DNA of 64,000 bases, taken from Ustulina deusta. Its lineage: Eukaryota; Ascomycota; Sordariomycetes; Xylariales; Xylariaceae. Position numbers and translations under genes: made by a program. The notes under the pieces were generated by a model, which saw only the letters and a program-made list of their open reading frames with translations, had not been told where the DNA came from and searched no databases. Shown piece by piece: positions 1-11,957 of the stretch. Location of the stretch: positions 124,001 to 188,000 of the forward strand of contig JAJNNX010000058.1 in the NCBI GenBank assembly GCA_023159155.1, written 5' to 3'. The stretch's first letter is position 1, and each line of letters opens with the position of its first letter.

Positions 1-1261
1 TTGGTAGGGTCTTCCGCGTTGATTATTTCTTGTGGGTTGATGTCACCATGCAAAACAGATGCGCCTTTGCTGATGGCGTCAGAAACAAGTCTCGCGTTCC
101 TCTTGGTAGCCTGCGTGTTGATCAGGCTGAACGCGTCCGGCCATATTTGCGCTATAGAATGTCGCAATTTTGGAAGGAATTTCTCGCTGACCGACTTGTG
201 CACGATAATCCGTTCTGTGCTCATACAAACTTGGCCTGCGACCATGAATGCACCGACGGCGCATTTCACTGCTGCAAGATCTAAGTTGGCATCATCCCAG
301 ATAATCGCTGGTGATTTCCCACCAAGCTCTAGTACAAGAGGTTTGAGATATTGGCCAGCAATCTTGGCAACTAAAGGAGCGAGCTTTAGTAAGGGAGTGG
401 GATGATCATCTCATATCGGGACTTACTGATCTGACCAACTGCACCGCTTCCTGTAAAATTCAGCTTTTTCACGTGATCATTGGCAATGATGGACTCGGTG
501 ACAGGTGCTGCGTTGGCTCGATCTGTTGTAATGAAGTTCAAGACACCTCTCGGTAGCCCAGCTTCATGCAAAATTGACGCGGTGCGGTGCATACATCTAG
601 GAGCCCATTCAGAGCCTTTATGAACAACCGTGCACCCCGCAGCAATAGGATATAGAACAGCACGAGTACCAAGAATAAAAGATGCGTTCCTGCGTATTCT
701 TTAGTAGAGTTCTGCATTTCAAATAAGATGGCCAATGGTTTACCAACCATGGTGCAATTGCCAACACGACTCCGTATGGTTCTTGCCAGATCACTAAAAC
801 GGATTAGGTCAGAAAAGATTCGCTTTGAGACTTTTCAAGCAGATGAAGCGGAGACGCTCACTTGCTGAGGTATTCGGATCTGCAACATGGGGTACAGAAC
901 CAGCGAGAGTGCTCACACGGCCAGCAACATCTCGCAACATGTTGATAGTAGTATCAACATTGAAAGTCGCGTATTGTCCTCCAATGCCAAGCTCTCCAAT
1001 GAGCAACTTCTCCAGTTCTTCCCTCCTCTGGCACATCAGGTCTGCTGCCTTGAGACATATGTCTCTCCGTGTAGCAGGGTCAGTAGACTTCCATGATGGA
1101 AAAGCTGCTGCTGCCGCCTCGACAGCAGCCGTGGCATCTGTTTCAGTAGCAAGAGAACATAAATGGAGGACTTCGTCCGTGACAGGTGATCTCACTTCGA
1201 ATGCTCCCTGAGGGGCATACTCTTCGCCGTTTATGATCAATGGCACAGTGTAAAACGCCAT
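1..1261 (-). CDS. Aldehyde dehydrogenase (salicylaldehyde/vanillin dehydrogenase-like), 3' end outside window
   Basis: NAD(P)-dependent oxidation of an aldehyde to the acid is the expected reaction; the substrate cannot be told from sequence. ATG is at 1261. I read four exons on the minus strand: 862-1261, 748-793, 427-689 and 1-370. The introns are 794-861 (GTGAGC...TAG), 690-747 (GTTGGT...CAG) and 371-426 (GTAAGT...TAG), and every join keeps the frame. About 359 residues are present. Visible ALDH marks are the APWN motif (Asn about 150), the general-base Glu in LELGGKSP (about 251) and the nucleophilic Cys in GQVCMSTER (about 285). The first three introns are 56-68 bp. Family members are about 480 residues, so roughly the last quarter is missing beyond the left edge. 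The GQVCMSTER context is like fungal and bacterial salicylaldehyde/vanillin dehydrogenases; that subfamily assignment is inference. Confidence 0.92.
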
Positions 1262-2495
1262 CTGCGAGAGCTAGAATGAGTTTATCTGCAAAGAGCAAAG
1301 GAGAGCGATACAGATTCAAGATGGAGATAGATATAAAGAAATAAATTCAGCTGTGGTCCAGTTTGTTGAATATACAAAGAGATGTTTGTCTACAAAACAT
1401 TCGAGGAAGGAAAATGAGGCTACTCGTGGTTTACCTAACGCATATCCATATGTGCAGATTAATTTAGTGTTTCATACAGTATACCATTGATTGGAGGCAT
1501 AGTGCTTATAGCTATCCGCGCACAGCTCCGTAAGTTGTGACCTGTCGCATAACGGAGCAAATAGCTGTACAAGGTCCTACTGTAGCATTCCAGCCCCAAT
1601 CTTCATCATTTCTGACAAAACCCTCCTAATTATGATATGCCTTAGCCGCCATATGTACGTGTGTGACAGCATTGATCACGGAAGCCTTGATGATACCATC
1701 GACGATAATAAGATGGGATCGAAAGCATGTAGAAGCGGACAGGTAACCACATGCTTGATACCAAGGTACCTACCGAAAGGCCCTGATTGCAAGTGTACAG
1801 AAATTGGAATCCGTCACATTTACAGCAGGACTCAATTGCCCCCCCGCCCAAGTTGGCTCACATAACAAAAAATACTACCTATTTCCAGCCTGCGTCAAAG
1901 GAATAGAGGGATGCTGCTGCTATGCGACGATAGATACTACTAATGAAGAAATAACAACAGGGATTCCGTCTGCTAAGTGCCGTGGGTAACCTGCAAGCGT
2001 TGGTTGAATCCTTGGTACGCTGACCCTGGTTGATTACATGTCCTGCTTTCCACGTATGACTTACTGATGCCGTAATTTCGTCCGTCAATCCTCCAGCAGG
2101 CAGAAAAGCACCACACGCCGATAGCCCCGTTTACAAAGTCCCGTTGCATCGGGTGTCCGTGAGATGAGGGAAATGGAGTGAATTAAATGGGGAACGCACT
2201 GAGGAAAATGGAGTTATTATGACTTCTGAAGCCTTCAAGCGGTGCTCTGGCCTGGAGAAATGGCCGTGTGTAGGAATATAGATTTGACAATAAAACCAAA
2301 TCATACCGGCCTTCGGGCACGATACACTCGGTTTACACTTTTGGTACAATGGCCTGATTTACTACCCCAACACTACCCTAACACTACCGGATCTGCAATA
2401 CAAATAATATTCGCACTCGCTAAACAAGGATATTCGCTATACGCCACATGGCCGCCGTAGGATTTACAACTCAATGCTACTTCATACATCTCATC
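1262..2495. other. Intergenic, no supported gene
   Basis: Open reading frames here are short (under 80 codons), lie on both strands, and have no recognisable motif or convincing splice pattern. The part next to 1261 is the promoter side of the aldehyde dehydrogenase gene. No promoter element stands out. Confidence 0.6.
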
Positions 2496-2828
2496 CTATA
2501 GATATACAGGTGTGGTTACAGTACTCCTACCATCCGCATATACTACCTTAGCTGTAGATAAGGCAATGTCACCAAATTCTGCGTAATGGATGGCCCCAAA
2601 AAGTCGCTCCCCGTTTTCGGCCTGAAGCCAGTCCTGCTTGTCTTTTAATTCAACGCGACGAAACATAGAACGGGCTCTTAATGAGAAGGATGAATGCACA
2701 TTTAGTGCTAGAAGAGCGAATTTCTCCCGGTTAGCCGAGAGGCATTCGGCGGGGAAGGGGGATCTCTCCTCCGGAATGTCCTGAAACAGACTGTTGTTCA
2801 CTGGTCCTTTGGACAGTTGGCTATCCAT
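2496..2828 (-). CDS. Weak hypothetical ORF, 110 aa
   Basis: An uninterrupted ATG-to-stop frame of 110 codons, starting MDSQLSKGP at 2828. No signal peptide, membrane segment or known motif is seen. It is the longest frame between the aldehyde dehydrogenase gene and the AT-rich block, but frames of this length occur by chance in DNA of this composition. It could also be a remnant of a longer broken gene. I do not recognise it. Confidence 0.2.
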   Translation of the reverse strand: MDSQLSKGPVNNSLFQDIPEERSPFPAECLSANREKFALLALNVHSSFSLRARSMFRRVELKDKQDWLQAENGERLFGAIHYAEFGDIALSTAKVVYADGRSTVTTPVYL

Positions 2829-3250
2829 TCATCGTCGGTGCACAATCCGCGCATGTAACTCAGAAATCCTCCCGCCCGAACCAAATGCTTGAGATTGAAT
2901 GATTGACTTTTGGAATCCTACTGCGGATTGACAATGTGTTATTATTAAGGCGCAAAGAAGTAGGTGGTGTTTAGGGAGGCTCGAAACGAGAGCTGTCCCA
3001 CCAGATGATCGGCGGTAAGCTACCTGACCGGCTTACGGCTCGCCCCATCGCGGCCCACCTAGTAAGGCCACCACCACCCAACTTCTGAAGCCAATTGATG
3101 CAGATAGGTAGGGGGACCTCTGTTAGAGAGACCCACACAGCCCTGGTGTGGCCTGTGCGGCTTAGTCAGGCTCAGCCGGGACCCTTGGATAAGGCAACCT
3201 CTCCCAAGGTTGCCCCAAGGGCCCTCTCCTTCCAATCTATATCACGTTTA
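2829..3250. other. GC-retaining patch at the edge of the first AT-rich block
   Basis: From about 2960 to 3240 the DNA is GC-rich, with several short palindromic stretches such as AAGGCAACCTCTCCCAAGG, then changes abruptly to over 75% AT. It looks like the unmutated edge of a repeat or a piece of single-copy DNA beside it. No complete frame with a recognisable product is present. A loosely similar GC-rich patch lies at 52,540-52,740. Confidence 0.4.
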
Positions 3251-4216
3251 CACTTATAGATTGCCTCACTACCCATAGCAGTTCGTACTTCTAATATTAC
3301 AGCCAAAACGCACTAAATGCAGCTATATAGATCGATTGTATTGATCCTTATTATTTTATTAGGTTAATATAATTCTTATAAATGTATTAAATAAATAGAA
3401 AAACTTCTAATAAAAATAATTCTAATTAATTTATTTATTGTTACGAACTGATAGCACACGGGGCTTGTTAGGAGGACCGAGCGCAAAGCGCAGAGAGGGG
3501 CTCCTAGTATACAACTAATAAAGGAAGTATTAAAGGCTCTAAGTTATATAATAGATCACTAGATTATTAATAAGCAAGTAAGCCTAAATTATTAGATTAC
3601 TAGTAAGCAAATAAACCTGGATTACTAGTAAAAGCATAAGCCTAGATTACTAGTAAGCAGGTAAGCTAAAAAAAACAAGGTCTGATTAGCAAAACCTAAC
3701 GTTAAATAGAAAAAAGAAAATAGCTATAAAGTCATAAATATATTTGTTATATCTTATAATAAACAGTTTTATTATTATTATTTAATCTAAACATATAGAT
3801 AGTTCTTAGAATTATTTATATAAAAGTTTATTTTTTAATAAATATTAAGCGATATAAACATTAGATCTATTATAACTTTGATTTTTTATTAAACAAACTT
3901 TGTTACTATAATACTATAGCAAACTACTATATTGGCTTGTTTAATATAATAGGGTTATTATATTTATGTTAATATATAAAAAGTAGAAAAAAGTGTTTTA
4001 TATACTTAGGTATTTTATTTATTTATAGATTATGTTATAGTTTATTTATATTTTAGCTAAAATTATTTAGTTTTATTTTTATTATTTTTATTATAAAGTT
4101 TAACTAATATTTATTTCGTTTAAAATATTAGTATTTTTATTATATTAATAATTTATATAGACTTTTTTTATTTTTTCTAATATTTATATATAATTTTATA
4201 ACTTTGCTAATAAATA
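3251..4216. repeat. AT-rich flank with a small GC hairpin and a short minisatellite
   Basis: RIP-like AT-rich sequence. At 3442 a string beginning TGTTACGAACTGATAGC is followed to about 3510 by a GC-rich hairpin (arms near TAGGAG and CTCCTA, inner arms GCGC). This looks like a fragment of another LTR, but no partner was found. From about 3548 to 3670 a unit of roughly 25-28 bp containing ATTACTAGTAAGCA recurs four to five times with variation. No gene. Confidence 0.5.
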
Positions 4217-4221
4217 ATTAA

Positions 4222-4444
4222 TGTTATAATTAGTTAAGTAAAGCTTCTATAGCTAGTTTATTAATACTATAGACAAAAACTCTAAGCTAAAAAAAAAAAA
4301 ATTAAAGTTTATAAAATAAATAGATATAAACTTTATATATATAGCTATAAAGTTATAAGTTAGTTTATATATAGATTTTTTATTTTATTGCTATATAGGT
4401 TTAAAGTTTTTATAAATTTTGCTAAAACTATACTAACTATTATA
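4222..4444 (-). repeat. LTR of outer gypsy element (left)
   Basis: Starts TGTTATAATTAG, ends CTAACTATTATA; contains an internal A-run and the shared string GCTATATAGG. Same family as the LTRs at 6265, 11725, 14875 and 61588. The terminal CA has become TA, as expected from RIP. Confidence 0.85.
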
Positions 4445-6264
4445 TTACTTTTTTTTAAAACTAAAAGTTTAAATATAATTTTAATCTAAAATCATTAATA
4501 ATATTAAGTTTATATAGTTTTTTATAGCGCATTGCTTTATTATTATTTTTATAATTATTTGTAAATTTATTAACTACTATTATATATATTTATTTTTGTA
4601 GTTTTATAAAAAATTTAAAAACTTTTTTATAAATTTTATAAAATTAGTTAAACTTAATTAGTATATTTTTAAAATTTTAAGCTATATATTAAGTATTATT
4701 AAGATTGCAACTTTTTTAAATAACTTAGTATTATAGTTTTTTATTTTTTTTATATATTTTTAATTATTTAATTTATTTAATTTTAAATTCTGCTTTATTA
4801 TTAATATTTTTAACTAAAAGTAATAACTAGATTTGCTAAAATAAAAAGTTATTACTTATTTTTTATAATTAATTAGTATAAAATAAGTTTTTTATTTTAT
4901 AAAAATTAAACAAATTAAAAATATAGCTAAATTTTTGTTTTTTTAAAAATTTTAAAAAGTTTAACTAATTAAAAATCTAATCTAATAGTTAGTATTTATA
5001 TTATAAAGCTTTTTTTTTTAAAAAACTTTGTTTTTTATTTTAAAGTTTATTAAACATTTTTTTTATTAATTTATAGCTTATATTATTTTTTAAATATTTT
5101 AAGTTTAATAGATTAATTTAAATATTTATTCCTTAATATTAAAATTTATAATAGTTTTATTAATATTTATTATTAGAAAATTTTATATATTAATTTTTAT
5201 TACTACTTTTAGTAATAACATATTAATTAATAAATATTATAAAAAATTATATATAAAGTTTAAAGCAAAAAATAAATATTTTAGTTATTTTAATATTTAT
5301 TAATATAAAAATAAAGTTATTAATCTAGTTTTTAATTAATTAATTTTATTATTTTTTATGTTTAAAAGTAGTAAACGCTACTAAAACAATACTTAATATT
5401 TATAAAATTATTAATTATTATTATATATTTAGTATATTAAAAAATTTATATAAATTTTTGTAGTATTATATAACTAGCAACTCTATAATATTTATTTTTT
5501 TACTAAATAAAATTATAATTTTATTAGTTAAGTAATATATTTTTATTATTTATTATTATATATTATTATACTATAGCTAATATAAATAATAAATAAAAAA
5601 AGCTAGAAGTTTTATTTTATAATATTTTATTTTTTTATAGTTATAATAATTATATATATATTATTTATAATTATATTTTAAATAAAACTAATAATATTTT
5701 TGTTTTAATATTTTAATTATTTTATATTAATTTTAATATATAATAACTAAAAATATATAAGCTTTTTAAATTAAAGCTATATAAAAAAAATAGTTTTATT
5801 TAAAGTAATTTTAGGTATATATAGCTTTTTGTTTTTATTTTTTAGATTTTATAGCTAGTTTTTTTATTTAATTAAGTTTATTAGGTTAGTTTTTTTAGTT
5901 TTTATTATAAAAAGTTTTACTATTTTTTGTTTTAATTAATATTAAAAAATAATATTAAAGTTTAATAAAAAATTAGCTTAATAAACTTATTATATTAATA
6001 AAATTTATTTATATAAAAAATATAATAAAATATAATAATTAATTATTATAAAAAACTTAGTTTTATAAAGCTTTAAGTAATAATATTTTAAAGTTTATAT
6101 TACTATTAAAAATTTATAGTTTTAAATTAAGTAAGCTTACTTAATTAATATTATTATTTTAAAAAAATATTTTATAAGTTTTTAAGTTATTTTTTATTAT
6201 TATTACTAAATAATCTTTATTATTATATTATAAAAAATATTTATTTTTATTTATATTAATTAGT

Positions 6265-6498
6265 TGTTACGATTAGTTAAGTAAAGCTTTTATAGCTAGT
6301 TTATTAATACTATAGACAAAAACTTTAAGCTAAAAAAAAAAAAAAAAAAAAAAGAAGTTAGAGTTTATAGGGTAAGTAAATATAAACTCTATATATATAG
6401 CTGCAGAGTTAAATTAGTCTGTACGCAAACTTTTTATTTTATTGCTATATAGGTCTAGAATTTTTATAAATCTTGCTAAAACTATACTAATTATTATA
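6265..6498 (-). repeat. LTR of inner gypsy element (left)
   Basis: Starts TGTTACGATTAG, the least altered start among the copies. It contains an A-run of about 22 bases near 6332. Preceded directly by the target duplication TTAGT. Confidence 0.9.
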
Positions 6499-9400
6499 CT
6501 ACTTTTTTTTAAAACTAAAAGTTTAAACATAGTTTTAACTTAAAATTACTAATAATATTAGATTTATATAATTTTTTTATATTATATTGCTTTATTATTA
6601 TTTTTATAATTATTTATAAACTTATTAGCTATTATTATATATATTTATTTTTATAATTTTATAAAAAATCTAGAAGTTTTTTTATAAATTTTATAAAATT
6701 AATCAAGTTTAATTAGTATATTTTAAAAATTTTAAGCTATATATTAAGTATTATTAAAATTATAGCTTTTTTAAACAATTTAGTATTATAATTTTTTATT
6801 TTTTTTATATATTTTTAATTGTTTAATTTGTTTAACTTTAAATTTTGTTTTGCTATTAATATTTTTAACTAAAAATAATAATTAGATTTATTAAAATAAG
6901 AAATTATTGTTTATTTTTTATAATTGGTTAGTATAAAACAAGTTTTTTATTTTATAAAAATTAAACAAATTAAAAACATAACTAAATTTTTGTTTTTTTT
7001 TAAATTTTAAAAAATTTAACTAATTAAAAATCTAATCTAATAGTTAGTACTTGTATTATAAACTTTTTTTTTTTTAAAAAAACTTTATTTTTTATTTTAA
7101 AATTTACTAAATATTTTTTTTATTAGCTTATAGCTTATATTGTTTTTATATAAAAATAGCTATATTATATATTATTTTTTAAACGTTCTAAGTTTAATAA
7201 ACTAATTTAAATATTTATTGTTTAGTATTAGAATTTATAATAGTTTTATTAATATTTATTATTAAAAAGTTTTATGTTTTAATTTTTATTGCTACTTTTA
7301 GTAATAATATATTAATTAATAAATATTATAAAAAATTATATATAAAATCTAAAACAAAAAAATAAATGTTCTAATTATTTTAATATTTATTAATATAAAA
7401 ACAGAATTATTAGTTTAATTTTTAATTAATTAATTCTATTACTTTTTAGATCTAAAAATAATAAGTACTACTAAAGCAATACTTAATACTTATAAAATTA
7501 TTAATTATTATTATAAACTTAAAAATAAATAATCCTATATTATTTAATATTTATATATTTAGTATACTAAAAAATCTATATAAACTTTTATAATATTATA
7601 TAGCTAATAATTTTATAATATTTATTTTTTTATTAAGTAAAGTTATAATTAAATAGCTAACCTTATTTATAAATACTTATATATAGTTATAATCTTATTA
7701 GTTAGGTGGTATATTTTTACTATTTATTATTATATATTGCTATATTATAGCTAATATAAATAATAAATAAAAAAAACCAAAAATTTTGTTTTATAATATT
7801 TTATTTTTTTTATAGTTATAATAATTATATATATATTATTTATAATCATATTTTAAATAAAACTAGTAATATTTTTATTTTAATATTTTGATTATTTTAT
7901 ATTAACTTTAATATATAATAATTAGAAATATATAAACTTTTTAAATTAAAGCTATATAAAAAAAAATAATCCTATTTAAAGTAATTTTAAGTATATATAG
8001 CTTTTTATTTTTATTTTTTAGTTCTTATAGCTAGTTTTTTTATTTAATCAAGTTTACTAAGTTAATTTTTTAAAAAATATTAAATAAAAAGTTTATAATT
8101 AATATAAAACCTAATATTTTATTAGGCAGAACTAATACTATTATTTGTTTTTTAGCTTTTTTAGCTTTAATTATAAAAAACTTGGCTATTTTTTTTAATA
8201 AAATATTAGCTACTATATTTTTTTATCCTAATTAATATTAAAAAATAATATTAAAGTTTAATAAAAAATTAGCTTAGCATACTTATTATATTAATAAAAT
8301 CTATTTATTTAAAAAGTATAATAAAACTTAATAATTAGTTATTATAAAGAATTTAGTTCTAAAAAACTTTAAGTAGTAATATTTCAAAATCTATACTATT
8401 ACTAAAAGTTTATAGTTTTAAATTAAGTAAACTTGCTTTATTAGTATTATTATTTTAAACAAATACTTTATAGGTTTTTAAGTTATATCTTTTTATTATT
8501 ATTAAATAATTTTTTTTGTTATATTATATAAAATATTTATTTTTATTTATATTAGTTAGCCAAGCCTAAAAAAAACTAAAACAAATATTTTATAAGCTAG
8601 CAGTTTTATATATTTAAAAGCTTATTTTTGTTCTAGTCTTATTATAAATAGCTTGTTTTTTTTTAATAGTTAATTTAAAAAAATAGCAATTTTACTAGCG
8701 TAATAAGTAAATATATAAACATAATTATAAAATTTAAAAAATAACTAAATTAATTTAGTACTTTTAAAATTATTAAAGTTCTAATTTAGAATTGCTTAGA
8801 TCTTAATAGAATTAATTTTAATTTTTATTTTAGCTTTTATAACTATTTTTAAATAATTAATAATAAATATATTAAAACAAAACTTCTTAATATTTTTTTA
8901 ATATTTAGCTTAATATAAGCAATAAATTATTTTTTTATAATAGGTCTAGTACTATTTTTTAGTTTTAAAATAAATTAAAACATTATTTGCGTAAATACTT
9001 GCAAACTTGTTTAAAAGTTTTTAAATTTGTGCGTTAATAAAAGCTTACTACTAAACAGGTCCTATTTTTAAACTAAAAAATAAAACTTTTTATTAAAATA
9101 TTTTTTTATAAATTTAAAATAAAATAAAATAAAATAATTCTATAATTAATAATAATTAATAAAAAGCTTTAATAATATCTAGTTTAATAAATTAAATAAT
9201 ATTATAACAGTTAAATATAGTACTATTAATATTTAAAATTAATATAATTTAATTTTTTAAATATATATTTTTTTATTAATAATTAACTTAAATTTAAATA
9301 TAAATAAAATAAAAATAACGTTTAAGTTTATATTTTGTTTAATAAAATTTATAACTAATAGTTTATTTATAAACTTCTTTTTAAGTAAAATAAACTATAT

Positions 9401-11724
9401 AAATATATAATATTAATAAAGGCTAGAGGCATATTTTTTATTATTAAGTTCTAGTACTATATTAAACTTTGGTTATAATAATAATAAAATTAGTTTATTA
9501 TTAAAAACTTTTTATAGTACTACTTAATTAATTTAAGTTTATTTTTTTTATAAAATATTAATTATTTTTAAGTTTTTTTTAAGTAGTTTAGTATAGTTAT
9601 TTTTAGTTATTATAAACTTAATTATAATAAGCTCTTTTAAAGTTTTTTTAGTTAATTATTTTTATTTATTCTAATAAAAATAAGTTTAAAGGTCTTATAT
9701 AATTTTTTTAATAGTAGCTTAGTCTTTTTTTTTTTTAAGAATTACTATATAGACCTTTTTTGTTTTAAGTTTAAGGGTCCTAGGTTTTTTTTTTATTTTT
9801 TAGTTTTAGTTGTTTTAGTTATTTCTAAAATAATTGTTTTGTTTTTAAAAAATTATTTTAATATTTAATAATATTTTTCTAACGCTTAATTATATTAATT
9901 TATATTTTTTTATATTTTTAAGTCTATATTTTATTATTTATAATTAAAAAGTTTAACTATAATTATTAGCAAAAACTAAACTAATAAAAATAAATTATTT
10001 AGCTAAATTAACTATTATTTTTAAGTTTTTATTAAAACATTTTGTTTTACTAATTATTTAATACTAATAATAATATTATAACTAAAATTAATAACTTAAA
10101 ATATTTAATTTTTAAATTATTAATTATTAATTTTTATAATATATATTAAATATTTATAGACTTTATTAACTATTTTATTTTAGTAGTTATAAAGCTTTTA
10201 AAGTTTAGCTAGCTAAACTATTTTTATTTTTAACTATTGTTTAACTTATTATATAAATTTATAGCTAATTATTAAAAAAATATAAGCTTTAATATTATAT
10301 AAAACTAAAGTTTTTATTTTAATAAACTTTTTTTTTTTTATAATTAGTACTTATTTTAACTATTTTAAAATTAATTAAAAATTAGTAAACTAGTTTGCTA
10401 AAAACTTAATTATTTAAATTAGATTTTTATTTAATTAAACTAATAAGTTTAATTTATTAATAGTTTTTATAAGCTTATTTAGTATTATATACTAATTTAA
10501 TAATTTTATTAATAAATAATTTATAAAAAATATTTAAATTTATAAAAGTTTTATATAAATTTTTTTTTAAGTTTATATAAAAATAGTTTTATAATTTATA
10601 TTTTTATTATAATTTAGCTAATTAATATTTTTAAACTAAACTATTAAATATAAAAATAAATTTATTAATATTTTTATTAGTTTTATATATATAAACTTAA
10701 AATATTTTATAAGCTATAACTATTTAATTAAAATTATAATAAATTATTAATAAAGTTTAGATTATTTTAGCAATACTATTAAATAATTTTTTAATTAAAT
10801 AAAAATATATTTTTATTAATTTTTTAATATATTTTTTTAACTAGCTTATAATATATTAAAATTAGCTATTTTTAGTTTAGAATATAGTAATATTTTTATT
10901 TAGCTTTTTTATTAGTTTATAAACCTAATTATTAAATAAAGCTTTATTTTTTATAAACTTACTAGAATTAATTTTTTATATTTTAGCTTTTTTAATATAA
11001 ATAAAATTTAAAATATTAAAAAATAAACTAATAAAACAAAAAATAAATAAAGCAGCAAAACTAAAAAGTTTAAAATTAATACTTTTAAATATACTTTTTA
11101 TTATTAAATTATAGTTATTTTTTAAAAATATTAAAATAAATATATTAAAAAATTAATATTTTATTTTTTTATTTATTAAAAAAATTCTACTAGAACTAAT
11201 ATAAAATTATAAGCTTATATAGCTATAATATTTAGTACTATATTTTTAAGTATATTATTTATTTTAAATAGTTCTAGTTCTAGTTTAGATTTTATTTTTT
11301 TAAGTTTTAATTTTTAATTTTTTTTAGATTTTTTTTTAAATATTAATTTATTTAAAACGTTTATAAAAAAGTCTAATGCTTAATTTTTTTTTTTTTTTAC
11401 TAAAAAAATTTTTTTCAAATTATTTAATAGTAAAAAACTAACTATACTTAAGAACTAAAGTTGTTCTAATTGTTTAAAAACTAAAAATAAAATAAAAATG
11501 TTTAAAGTTAGGTTTTTTATAAATTATTAGTTTTTAAATAGCATAAAAATTAAAAATCTTATTAAAGTTATATTAAAGTTAGATTTATATTATAAAATAT
11601 ATAATTTTTTATATTAGATATATAATTAAAAAAAAAATTTATTTATATTTTGCTAATTATAACAAAATAAAAAATATATATTTATTAAATACTTATTAAT
11701 AAATAATTAATAAATTTAAAGTAG

Positions 11725-11957
11725 TATTATAATTAGTTAAATAAAGCTTTTATAGCTAGTTTATTAATACTATAAACAAAAACTCTAAGCTAAAAAAAAA
11801 AAAAAAAAAAAAAAAGTTAAAGTTTATAAAGTAAGTAGATATAGACTCTATATATATAGCTATAGAGTTAGGTTAGTCTATACGTAGACTTCCTATCTTA
11901 TTGCTATATAGGTCTAAAGTCCTTACAGGTTTTGCTAAAACTATACTAACTGTTATA
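11725..11957 (-). repeat. LTR of inner gypsy element (right)
   Basis: Direct repeat of 6265-6498, starting TATTATAATTAG and ending CTAACTGTTATA. Followed at once by TTAGT, the second copy of the target duplication. On the minus strand this is the 5' LTR. Confidence 0.9.

Larger units (their letters stand above)
6265..11957 (-). mobile_element. Inner Ty3/gypsy element nested in a relative of its own family
   Basis: 5.7 kb, with LTRs at 6265-6498 and 11725-11957, and the 5-bp duplication TTAGT at 6260-6264 and 11958-11962. The matching unoccupied site (TTAGT at 8552-8556) is seen inside this same element, which proves the insertion point in the outer copy. On the minus strand, ignoring stops, residues around 9290-9480 read like the start of a gypsy reverse transcriptase (a FDIVLEL-like stretch, then KxASSLY, then GFI-like). 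Around 7760-7830 they read like the zinc-finger end of a gypsy integrase (KYYW...YIYNYYNYKKNK, from an original C-x2-C). D-to-N and C/H-to-Y changes are what RIP produces. Confidence 0.85.

Noticed and set aside
1..405. 134-codon plus-strand frame at the left edge
   Set aside because: It is the antisense shadow of the aldehyde dehydrogenase exon that carries LELGGKSP and GQVCMSTER.
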